Shown here: one piece after another, positions 36,542-43,322 of the stretch
Layout: each line of letters begins with the position of its first letter
Numbering within the stretch: position 1 is the stretch's first letter
Source of the DNA: Planctomycetaceae bacterium
GTDB taxonomy: Bacteria > Planctomycetota > Planctomycetia > Pirellulales > PALSA-1355
DNA length: 58,131 nucleotides
Assembly (NCBI GenBank): GCA_003153375.1
Contig: PLYM01000264.1
Span: 1-58,131, forward strand
Direction of reading: 5' to 3'
Program-made: the position numbers and the translations under genes
Notes under the pieces: generated by a model
What the model was told of the DNA's origin: nothing
What the model saw: only the letters and a program-made list of their open reading frames with translations
The model's database searches: none

Positions 36542-37085
36542 TCCACTCATACTTTTATTTCTAGTGACCGTTGGCTGCGGAGGATCCGATGGTCGCCTGG
36601 TCGAGCTGTCGGAACGCAGCCTTGCCAGGCAATCCGAACAGAATCAACAGACGGCAAAACAGAGCACTGAAGTTGCCAAGGCCACGCGACAGCTTGTGGC
36701 GGCGGACTCTCAGGCCCGTCAAGAATTGGTCGCGGCTCAATCGCACCTGGAGAGCGAACTGCATACAGAGCGAGCCAGTCTCGATCGGCAGCATGAACTC
36801 CTGGAGGTTGAACGGAAGGAGTTGGCTAAGCAACGGCATCGAGAGCCGATCTTGGCTGCGGCCATCATGCAAGCCGCGGCGTTGCTCGCATGCGTACTTC
36901 CGATTTTTCTGTGCGTGTACATTGTCAACGCGTTGCGCCGTGAAACGCCGAGCGCAGAACTCGAAGCGCTGCTCATTCAGGAGTTGGCCGAACCACAACT
37001 GCTGATTGACCGACAATTACCATTGCTCCCCGACGTGCCAAGTTGCCAGCAACTACCGGTCATTCCCCACGACGAGAACCAATAA
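36516..37085 (+). CDS. Membrane coiled-coil protein with lipoprotein-like signal
   Basis: A 189-residue protein with GGAG eight bases before ATG 36516. The N-terminus is hydrophobic and ends in a cysteine (PLILLFLVTVGCGG, C21), so a lipoprotein signal is possible although the lipobox is not ideal. Residues about 30-110 are a long heptad coiled coil (ELVAAQSHLESELHTERASL). A clear membrane helix follows at about 111-136 (AAIMQAAALLACVLPIFLCV) and then a 50-residue acidic, proline-containing tail. If C21 is not processed the first segment is a second membrane helix. Function unknown; it may be the membrane part of the AAA+ cassette. Confidence 0.7.
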   Translation: MPTIVHRTSPLILLFLVTVGCGGSDGRLVELSERSLARQSEQNQQTAKQSTEVAKATRQLVAADSQARQELVAAQSHLESELHTERASLDRQHELLEVERKELAKQRHREPILAAAIMQAAALLACVLPIFLCVYIVNALRRETPSAELEALLIQELAEPQLLIDRQLPLLPDVPSCQQLPVIPHDENQ

Positions 37086-37109
37086 CATTTCCAACCGGAG
37101 GACTGCCAG

Positions 37110-37481
37110 TTGTCACACATTGTGCAAATCCAAACGCAAGTCCGTGACCCCGGGGGAGTCGCCGCCGCTTGCCGGCGATTGGCACTTCCTCAACCCATCG
37201 AGCAAACCGTTGAGTTGTTCGCCGCTAAGGCGACCGGTCTGACGGTTCAATTGCCCGGCTGGCGGTATCCGATCGTTTGCGATCTGGCTGAGGGGCGAAT
37301 TGAGTTCGACAACTTCGGTGGAAGCTGGGGTGACCAGGCTCAACTCGACCGATTCCTTCAGGCTTACGCCGCTGAAAAATCCAAGCTGGAGGCCCGCAAA
37401 CGAGGCCACACGGTCACCGAGCAGGCCTTGGCCGATGGCTCGATCAGGCTGACGATTCAAGTCGCCGGAGGTGCCGAATGA
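37110..37481 (+). CDS. DUF1257 protein (Ycf35-like)
   Basis: TTG 37110 follows GGAGGA by seven bases; the next residues SHIVQIQTQVRDPGG match the family start (MSHFxxIxTxIxD). The 123-residue body contains 'QLPGWRYPIVCDLAEGRIEF' and 'DNFGGSWGDQAQLDRFLQAY', the typical central block, and ends in a short strand (GSIRLTIQVAGG). DUF1257 is the family of the plastid/cyanobacterial ORF Ycf35, whose molecular role is unknown. The stop overlaps the next start (ATGA), so it is coupled to the DUF2997 gene. In the same operon lies a Ycf46-like AAA+ protein. Confidence 0.82.
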   Translation: MSHIVQIQTQVRDPGGVAAACRRLALPQPIEQTVELFAAKATGLTVQLPGWRYPIVCDLAEGRIEFDNFGGSWGDQAQLDRFLQAYAAEKSKLEARKRGHTVTEQALADGSIRLTIQVAGGAE

Positions 37482-37672
37482 CGCGGAGCATCGAAATCAT
37501 CATCTCGCCCACCGGCCAGGCCAAACTAGAAACCAGAGGTTTTGTCGGCGACTCGTGCCGCGAGACGAGTCGCTTTTTGGAACAGGCGCTAGGCACTCGG
37601 GTTGACGAACAACTGACGGCCGAGTTTCACCAGAAGCCTACTCTCGAACAGTCGCAGCAGCTCAGGCCGTGA
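37478..37672 (+). CDS. DUF2997 protein
   Basis: A 64-residue protein, translationally coupled to the DUF1257 gene. It shows the DUF2997 pattern: RSIEIIISPTGQAKLETRGF, then VGDSCRETSRFLEQALG with the conserved Cys, and ends ERLTAEF-like (DEQLTAEFHQKP). The fold is a short beta hairpin plus helix. DUF2997 and DUF1257 genes are commonly neighbours, and the conserved Gly-x-x-Cys suggests a shared binding surface or redox/ligand site, but nothing is known. Complete, with no sign of decay. Confidence 0.8.
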   Translation: MTRSIEIIISPTGQAKLETRGFVGDSCRETSRFLEQALGTRVDEQLTAEFHQKPTLEQSQQLRP

Positions 37673-37711
37673 TCCGGCCACGAGGCAAACCAGTATCTCG
37701 CTGTCCCACCC

Positions 37712-37885
37712 ATGAGACGCTCTGCCCGCCCACCGGTCATGGCGATCTGTAAAGCCAGTCGACTGGGCTCTCAGCAATGGGCCACCATTTTCCCTGCTCG
37801 TGTCGGGAGTCCACGCAGGAAGGTTGCGGCAGCTAAGGGCAACTGGCTACCAGGGAACCGCCTGGATGTCTTTGTCCAAAGTTGA
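37712..37885 (+). CDS. Possible small basic protein in the cassette gap
   Basis: A 57-codon frame (alternative ATG at 37739, 48 codons) ending GNWLPGNRLDVFVQS fills most of the 279-base gap between the DUF2997 and AAA+ genes. The C-terminal half looks protein-like and basic (SPRRKVAAAKG). There is no good ribosome site and no known family. It could equally be a leader region for the ATPase gene. Confidence 0.25.
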   Translation: MRRSARPPVMAICKASRLGSQQWATIFPARVGSPRRKVAAAKGNWLPGNRLDVFVQS

Positions 37886-37951
37886 CCAGCCCTGCGGTCA
37901 GCTTCGCCTCACGCTTTTCCAAACGCCTAATCCTTTTAAGGAGCATTGCGC

Positions 37952-39448
37952 ATGCTTGCGGATCGTTTGGCCGAGTACATCTCGGCCTGTTTTACCGGTA
38001 TTTGGATCGAGTCCCACGAGCACGAGGATGTCCTGGCCGAGATCGCTCAGTTGTGCCATCGCGAACACTGGACACTCGCAACCTGGGACGTAGACCGCGG
38101 CCTTCGTCGGCCAGGAACGAGCGCCGAGTCATCGGCCGCTTTGGGGCCAGACCCGCTGGCGGCCATTCGCTCACTGAACGCTTTGGCATCGGCCGACGGT
38201 TCGGCAATCTTGGTTCTGACCAACTTCCACCGGTTTCTGAACAGCGCCGAAATCATCCAGGCCCTGGTCCACCAGATCTTGGCCGGCAAACAGAATCGAA
38301 CGTTTGTCGTGATCCTGGCACCGGTGGTGCAGATTCCAACCGAGCTCGAAAAACTCCTGGTGGTGGTTGAGCACGAGCTACCCAACCGCGCGCAACTCAC
38401 TGAGATTGCCCGGGGCATTGGCAATCAGCCGGGAGAGTTACCCGATGGTCCCCAGTTGCAAACCGTTCTCGACGCAGCGTCTGGCCTGACGCGTTACGAG
38501 GCGGAAGCCGCCTTCAGTCTGTCGCTGGTCCGACACAGCAGAATTGCAGCTGACGCTGTCTGGGAACTCAAAACCAACATGCTCAGGAAGAGCGGTCAGT
38601 TATCGCTGCACCGAGGAACGGACGATTTCAGCAGCCTAGGAGGACTGAGTTCGCTTAAGGTGTTCTGCAAACGATCGCTCCTGCAGCCGAGTCGAAACGA
38701 GCCGCACAAGCGTCCTCGCGGGGTCTTGCTCCTGGGCGTGCCGGGCACAGGTAAGAGTGCCTTTGCCAAGACACTTGGCCAAGAAACAGGAAGGCCCACC
38801 CTATTGCTGGACGTAGGCGCATTGATGGGCTCATTGGTCGGTCAATCAGAGCAAAACATCCGCCAAGCGCTGCGGATTGCCGATGCAATGGCACCGGCAA
38901 TCCTTTTCATTGATGAGTGCGAAAAGGCGCTCAGCGGTGTGGCCAGCTCCGGGCAAACGGACTCCGGCATCTCCGCACGGCTGTTCGGATCGTTACTTAC
39001 TTGGATGAACGACCATACGTCGGACGTCTACCTGGTGGCCACCTGCAACGATATCTCCAAGTTGCCGCCGGAGTTTAGTCGTGCCGAGCGATTCGATGGG
39101 ATCTTCTTTCTCAATCTTCCTGGCCGTACGGAGAAGGATGCAATCTGGCAGCTTTACTTGCAACAGTTCCGCTTGGAACCCATTCAGCGGTTACCCAACG
39201 ACGAAAACTGGACCGGAGCAGAAATCCGAGCCTGCTGCCGCTTGGCCGCGCTGCTTGACCTGCCCTTAATGCAGGCCGCCCAGAATGTCGTGCCCGTGGC
39301 GGTCACCGCGACGGAATCTGTGGAACGACTGCGTCAGTGGGCGAATGGCCGGTGCTTAAGCGCTGACGAATCTGGCATTTACTGCGACCAGACAAGCCGC
39401 AGCTCAAAAGCTCGTCGGCGGGTCAATCGCGACCCTTCAAACAACTAG
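37952..39448 (+). CDS. Ycf46-like AAA+ ATPase
   Basis: ATG 37952 lies eight bases after AAGGAG and gives 498 residues. The N-terminal half (1-215) has the layout of Ycf46: 'LAEYISACFTGIWIESHEHE', 'ATWDVDRGL', then 'AILVLTNFHRFLNSAEIIQA' and 'VILAPVVQIPTELEKLLVVV', a degenerate P-loop-like domain. The second half is an active AAA+ module: Walker A GVPGTGKS with K268, Walker B ILFIDE with D321/E322, sensor-1 VYLVATCND, and 'PPEFSRAERFDGIFFLNLPG' with arginine fingers. It should form a hexameric ATPase acting on proteins. It is the likely motor of the cassette, with DUF1257, DUF2997 and the membrane coiled-coil protein as partners. In cyanobacteria Ycf46 is linked to regulation, not a catalytic pathway. 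Confidence 0.85.
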   Translation: MLADRLAEYISACFTGIWIESHEHEDVLAEIAQLCHREHWTLATWDVDRGLRRPGTSAESSAALGPDPLAAIRSLNALASADGSAILVLTNFHRFLNSAEIIQALVHQILAGKQNRTFVVILAPVVQIPTELEKLLVVVEHELPNRAQLTEIARGIGNQPGELPDGPQLQTVLDAASGLTRYEAEAAFSLSLVRHSRIAADAVWELKTNMLRKSGQLSLHRGTDDFSSLGGLSSLKVFCKRSLLQPSRNEPHKRPRGVLLLGVPGTGKSAFAKTLGQETGRPTLLLDVGALMGSLVGQSEQNIRQALRIADAMAPAILFIDECEKALSGVASSGQTDSGISARLFGSLLTWMNDHTSDVYLVATCNDISKLPPEFSRAERFDGIFFLNLPGRTEKDAIWQLYLQQFRLEPIQRLPNDENWTGAEIRACCRLAALLDLPLMQAAQNVVPVAVTATESVERLRQWANGRCLSADESGIYCDQTSRSSKARRRVNRDPSNN

Positions 39449-39520
39449 CGCCGCGCTAGCAACTGGCCGTTGCGCCGACCTGTATTGCCTCGACACTCGA
39501 CAACCTTGGAGATGATTTAC

Positions 39521-40465
39521 ATGAGCACATTGTTGGATGAATCCGCCACGCAACGGACCGAAACGGCGGCCGGCCGCTTGCGTACCAGCATGGCCGCCGT
39601 GCGGCTCAGCTTTACTTGGTTCGGCGTCCGTAAAAGCCTTTCGGCCGAACAGAAGCTGCAGGCGGCCGATTCTTTCGGCGCCGAAGGCAACTATCTTTCG
39701 GCCGGCAAGAAACTGTTTGACACCGGTCACCCCGCGTTTCGCGCCGTCACTGCCGTCCGCCATCAAGCAGTTTCACTTTGGCGAGCTCTGAGTCTGCCCT
39801 ATCCGGAAGCCGGGATCCGACTCATCCGGCAGCACGACATTGCCACCTTTGACGTCCGAATGACCAGCCTCCGCGCTGAACTAGACGAATCGGTTCGGTA
39901 TCTCGATGAACATTTTATCGAGCTGAAGGCCAACGCTCGGGTACGACTGGGCCGTCTGTACAACGCTGCTGACTACCCGGAGACGCTCGATGGGCTCTTC
40001 AAGCTGGAGTACGACTTCCCGTCCGTGGAACCACCCGAGTATTTGCGGCAACTCAGCCCCGCGCTTTACGAACAGGAAAAAGCTCGCATGACCGCTCGGT
40101 TCGACGAGGCCATCCGCCTCGCGGAACAAGCCTTTACGAGCGAACTGGCCAAATTGATCTCGCATCTCTCTGAGAGAATCTCGGGACACGAAGACGGTAA
40201 GCCCAAGATCTTTCGAGACTCTGCGATCACGAATCTGGCTGATTTCTTTGAGCGATTCGGACAGCTCAATGTGCGATCCAACGAACAGCTGGATCACTTG
40301 GTAGCCCAGGCTCAACAGATCGTACGTGGAGTTGAGCCGCAAGAGCTCCGCGATAGCAGCTCTCTGAGGCAGCACGTGGCCACGCAACTGGCCGGAGTGC
40401 AAGCCGTATTGGACGGCCTGTTAGTCGACCGACCGCGCCGCAACATTCTGCGCAGGGCTAAGTAA
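39521..40465 (+). CDS. Helical cytoplasmic protein of unknown function
   Basis: ATG 39521 follows GGAG by nine bases; 314 residues without signal or membrane segment. It is largely helical, e.g. RLRTSMAAVRLSFTWFGVRK at the start, DVRMTSLRAELDESVRYLDE in the middle and AEQAFTSELAKLISHLSERI towards the C-terminus, with a conserved-looking block 'GHPAFRAVTAVRHQAVSLWR'. The family was not named by me. Its stop codon overlaps the next start by one base and it follows the ATPase gene by 72 bases, so it belongs to the same operon and could be a substrate or adaptor of the AAA+ protein. Confidence 0.65.
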   Translation: MSTLLDESATQRTETAAGRLRTSMAAVRLSFTWFGVRKSLSAEQKLQAADSFGAEGNYLSAGKKLFDTGHPAFRAVTAVRHQAVSLWRALSLPYPEAGIRLIRQHDIATFDVRMTSLRAELDESVRYLDEHFIELKANARVRLGRLYNAADYPETLDGLFKLEYDFPSVEPPEYLRQLSPALYEQEKARMTARFDEAIRLAEQAFTSELAKLISHLSERISGHEDGKPKIFRDSAITNLADFFERFGQLNVRSNEQLDHLVAQAQQIVRGVEPQELRDSSSLRQHVATQLAGVQAVLDGLLVDRPRRNILRRAK

Positions 40466-40722
40466 TGAACTGCACCTTGCACTTGGTTGTTGGAGTCGAC
40501 GGATCGATCCGCTGCATCTACGGCGAAGTGTTGGACTTCGCGGCCTTGGGATCTATGACCATCACGCGGGCCAGCCATGTTGAACCCACCTCCGGCGGTC
40601 GGTGGCTCGCCGACCTTGCGCCGGTTGGCGGTCCGGTTCTAGGACCGTTTGACAGACGTGGTCAGGCACTCGATGCCGAACAGGATTGGCTAGACGCGCA
40701 CTGGCTTTCTGTGTCCGTCTAA
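40465..40722 (+). CDS. Small protein of unknown function, coupled to the preceding gene
   Basis: An 85-residue protein whose ATG overlaps the preceding stop (TAATG). It begins with a strand-rich region (CTLHLVVGVDGSIRCIYGEV), then 'LGSMTITRASHVEPTSGGRW', 'PVGGPVLGPFDRRGQALDAE' and ends WLDAHWLSVSV. No signal or membrane segment. The pattern 'S.VEP...G.W.ADL.P.GGP.LGPF..R..AL..E..WL' recurs in short proteins of accessory modules, where it may be a DNA- or protein-binding adaptor, but I cannot name it. Part of the cassette operon. Confidence 0.6.
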   Translation: MNCTLHLVVGVDGSIRCIYGEVLDFAALGSMTITRASHVEPTSGGRWLADLAPVGGPVLGPFDRRGQALDAEQDWLDAHWLSVSV

Positions 40723-40825
40723 GCGAGCAGTCCATCGCGGCTGTCGCCGATTCGCTTCATCTATCCCGGGAATTGCCGCGCGTTCGCGCTGCGCCCTTCC
40801 ACTAACGGTTCGAAAGGACTTCACG

Positions 40826-40993
40826 ATGACCCAATCCGATCTTGACCGCGCGGTGGCGGCCGCCACCGGTGAGTCTGTCAGCACCATCAGCCGACGAGGC
40901 TTTGTGCTTCTGACTCCAGACCTCGTCGAGCGCGATCCACTAGTCGTCGACTGGGACGCACTCGAAATCGATCGTGTGGCTCTGTTTGAATAG
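40826..40993 (+). CDS. Short acidic protein, last gene of the operon
   Basis: ATG 40826, nine bases after AAAGGA, starts 55 codons: MTQSDLDRAVAAATGESVST, then a middle with Arg-Arg (ISRRGFVLLT) and an acidic tail. The N-terminus (TQSDLDRAVAxATGES) recurs in small proteins of planctomycete accessory regions. It could be a DNA-binding-like or antitoxin-like adaptor; there is no firm domain. It is followed within 28 bases by the strong terminator at 41021-41060, which ends the operon. Confidence 0.55.
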   Translation: MTQSDLDRAVAAATGESVSTISRRGFVLLTPDLVERDPLVVDWDALEIDRVALFE

Positions 40994-41020
40994 CGCGCTC
41001 TGCGACAAAACGTTGTTAAG

Positions 41021-41060
41021 CGGCGGTCCGGGGTGCCACGATCGCGGACCGCCGTTTTTT
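41021..41060 (+). terminator. Strong intrinsic terminator closing the AAA+ operon
   Basis: CGGCGGTCCG (41021-41030) pairs perfectly with CGGACCGCCG (41045-41054) across a 14-base loop, followed directly by six T (41055-41060). This is the classical factor-independent arrangement on the plus strand, placed 27 bases after the last stop of the operon. Confidence 0.85.
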
Positions 41061-41147
41061 CTCCCCGGTTTCTTGATGGACCGGTTCAATTCAGCGCTCA
41101 ACGATTATGTTCCGTGAGCGAGGACCTCTCTTCAGCGAAAACCCGAA

Positions 41148-41846
41148 ATGCCTGAACAAATAATCTACGAAAAACCAGAACCATCGGCGCGCCCCCAGAC
41201 GAACGCGCTCCATGCCAAGGCCCCTCACCACCGCGCAAGATCGCAAGCAAGTGTACTGGTCGTCGTCGAAGGCCCTAACGATATCGAGTTTCTCAGACGC
41301 ATCAGCCGGATCTTGCATGTCGATGATGTCTCGATCCCCGATCTAAACGAACTGGAGGCGATGGGGGAATTGGTCTTCGTCCCATTCGGCGGTGGCTGCT
41401 TGCATTATTGGTCCTATTGCCTGGCACCCCTTGCTTGGCCGGAGTTCCATCTCTACGACCGAGAGCTGCCGCCTGAGACCAGGCTGCGAAAGCAAGCAGC
41501 CGCAGCCGTCAATAGCCGTGCCGGATGTCGAGCCGCGGTCACCAGCAAGCGCAGTCTCGAAAACTACCTGAGCCCTTCTGCCATTCGAGACGCGAAGGGT
41601 ATCGCAGTCGAGTTTTCAGATGATGACTCCGTGGCGGAAGTCGTGACACGCGCTTGTCTGCCATCACATTGCAAATGGGAGGACTTTTCGCGCAAAGCGC
41701 AACGAAGATTTCGCAACCGAACCAAAAAGTGGCTCAACACAACCGCCGTAGACCACATGACACCGGCACGACTGGCCGAGCAAGATCCGGCTGACGAGTT
41801 GGTGGATTGGCTCCGAGCCATCGATGGTCTGGCGACAGTCGGCTGA
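41148..41846 (+). CDS. Stand-alone TOPRIM-domain protein
   Basis: A 232-residue soluble protein. Residues 35-120 show the TOPRIM order: VLVVVEGPNDIEFLRRI with E41 on the first strand, and 'FHLYDREL' as the DxD-type acidic strand. A Gly-rich 'VFVPFGGGCLHYWSY' lies between. The remainder (about 125-232) is basic with 'SKRSLENYLS' and 'AQRRFRNRTKKWLN', suggesting nucleic-acid contact. This resembles the TOPRIM part of OLD-family nucleases or RNase M5-like proteins, without the ATPase half. It lies after the operon terminator and so has its own promoter in 41061-41147. It may be a nuclease effector of the cassette; that is inference. Confidence 0.72.
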   Translation: MPEQIIYEKPEPSARPQTNALHAKAPHHRARSQASVLVVVEGPNDIEFLRRISRILHVDDVSIPDLNELEAMGELVFVPFGGGCLHYWSYCLAPLAWPEFHLYDRELPPETRLRKQAAAAVNSRAGCRAAVTSKRSLENYLSPSAIRDAKGIAVEFSDDDSVAEVVTRACLPSHCKWEDFSRKAQRRFRNRTKKWLNTTAVDHMTPARLAEQDPADELVDWLRAIDGLATVG

Positions 41847-41852
41847 ATCTGC

Positions 41853-42098
41853 ATGCAGGGTGGGACGCTGGATCTGAAATCCTGTTGGTTCCTGCCCACC
41901 GCCAAACGGATGGCTCGATTCGGCCACTCATTACCATGCACGGAAAACGGATCGCGACCGAGCGTTCCCGATCAGGCCGCTTTGTTTGAACTTGAAGTCT
42001 CCCCATACAAGTCCCGCCGGTGGCCCACGATGTCTTCAGGTGATTCTTCCGGCCGCCGCTCCCTAGACAAGTCGAGGCGAATATGCCACTCAAACTAA
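41853..42098 (+). CDS. Possible small protein between TOPRIM and next gene
   Basis: An 81-codon frame that starts six bases after the TOPRIM stop and overlaps the next start by 16 bases. It reads MQGGTLDLKSCWFLPTAKRM and later SVPDQAALFELEVSPYKSR. Spacing and fairly protein-like sequence make it possible; there is no known family and a competing frame overlaps it. Confidence 0.3.
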   Translation: MQGGTLDLKSCWFLPTAKRMARFGHSLPCTENGSRPSVPDQAALFELEVSPYKSRRWPTMSSGDSSGRRSLDKSRRICHSN

Positions 42099-42571
42099 AT
42101 GTCGGAATCAGCAAGAAGGTTGGATTGCCAGGCTACAGCTCCCTCGGTGCCTCTTGTCATGTTGAGGTCGAATTGGATCAGTCGCTCGTGTTTGATGACC
42201 CTGAAGGCTTTCAGGAACGCGTCAAGAAAGCGTACAACGCTTGCAGTCGCGCGGTGACCAACGAGCTCACTCTGCAACGGCAGGTTCGTACAACGCTGGT
42301 TGACAATGATGAGGCCGGCCCAGCGACGTCATCCAACGATCAACACGACGGTTACCGCGCGTCCCAGAAGCAAATGGATTATCTCACACAAATGGCAGGT
42401 CAGATCCGCGGTCTGGGATCGCGCAAATTGGATCACCTGGCCGAACACATGTTCGGCAAGCCGCTCGCCGACCTCTCGAATCTCAATGCGTCGAGCCTGA
42501 TCGCTGTGCTCAAGGAAATCAAGCAGGGCAAGATCGATTTGGCGACAGCTTTAAACGGGGCCACAGCGTGA
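42083..42571 (+). CDS. Accessory-type hypothetical protein
   Basis: A 162-residue protein that starts LKLNVGISKKVGLPGYSSLG, then ASCHVEVELD, a beta-rich N-terminal block (about 1-60). This start recurs in hypothetical proteins of planctomycete accessory regions next to replication or integration genes. A helical segment with a Cys (AYNACSRAVTNELTLQRQVR) and a linker follow. The C-terminal 70 residues (QMDYLTQMAGQIRGLGSRKL) resemble the short helical 'SxxQxxFLxxLAxxIxxLG' domain used by DNA-linked proteins. No catalytic motif. It ends the cassette region and has its own terminator about 300 bases downstream. Confidence 0.6.
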   Translation: MPLKLNVGISKKVGLPGYSSLGASCHVEVELDQSLVFDDPEGFQERVKKAYNACSRAVTNELTLQRQVRTTLVDNDEAGPATSSNDQHDGYRASQKQMDYLTQMAGQIRGLGSRKLDHLAEHMFGKPLADLSNLNASSLIAVLKEIKQGKIDLATALNGATA

Positions 42572-43322
42572 TTGCGCGGCCAGGAAGGCAGCCACCGGGC
42601 GCGCACCGTTACCGCCAGATTCCGGATTTGAAAGACATGTCTCATGGTCGTTGCTTGCGTATCGACTGGCGCCCCACAGACTTGTTCAGCGCCCATCAGT
42701 CCGCGAACCGTCGACAGCGGCTGGTTACTCCGAGGTGGCTGTTCATACCCGCGACATTCTCACAAAATCGAAGGACGCGGGCCTCGCTGGGCAAACCTAT
42801 CTATTCGCACTTTTTGGTGGTCGAGCCGCGCAAGGGTCGACAGTAAGCTACAAGGTCGGGAGTCGCGCGAGTTGAAATCGAATGTGGGGCCGCGGTTCGG
42901 CGGCCCCACATTCCCAATTTTTTTAGCTATCGGGACGATCACTGCTGGAGCAAACAAGTCGAGAAAAAAGCGCGTGCAAACGAGGGCGATCGCGGCGACG
43001 ATTCGAGCTCACGTCAACAGCCGACTGCGGAGTGGATTGATGTGAAGTGCTAGCGAAATGCGGCTTTCCTTGGGGCAGGATCAGTTCGCTGGTGAAAATG
43101 CGGAAACCGCGCCCCGGGAAAGGCCCGTCGAGTGCCAGGGAAAGGCCAGCCAAGTGGTAGACGCCAAGGTTGCGAGGCGTTATCACAATAGCGGCCATGT
43201 CGCGGTTGTGCCGCCTCGAGCTTGCTCAAAAGTTTGGAGCGTCAAATGCGAGGACGATGGCTTGGCGACCGGTCGAAATCGACCGAATGGAATGTTCACT
43301 TTTGACTTCGGAGTGTCCGAGC
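42572..43322. other. Intergenic region with one strong terminator
   Basis: About 750 bases with no supported gene. It contains the terminator at 42881-42924 and, towards 43322, the leader of the large repeat-protein gene (GGAG nine bases before ATG 43323). Several 60-130 codon frames here lack homology. Confidence 0.5.
42881..42924 (+). terminator. Strong intrinsic terminator
   Basis: AATGTGGGGCCGC (42881-42893) pairs perfectly over 13 bases with 42900-42912 across a six-base loop; seven T follow at 42918-42924. It probably ends the transcript of the gene at 42083-42571. Confidence 0.85.
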
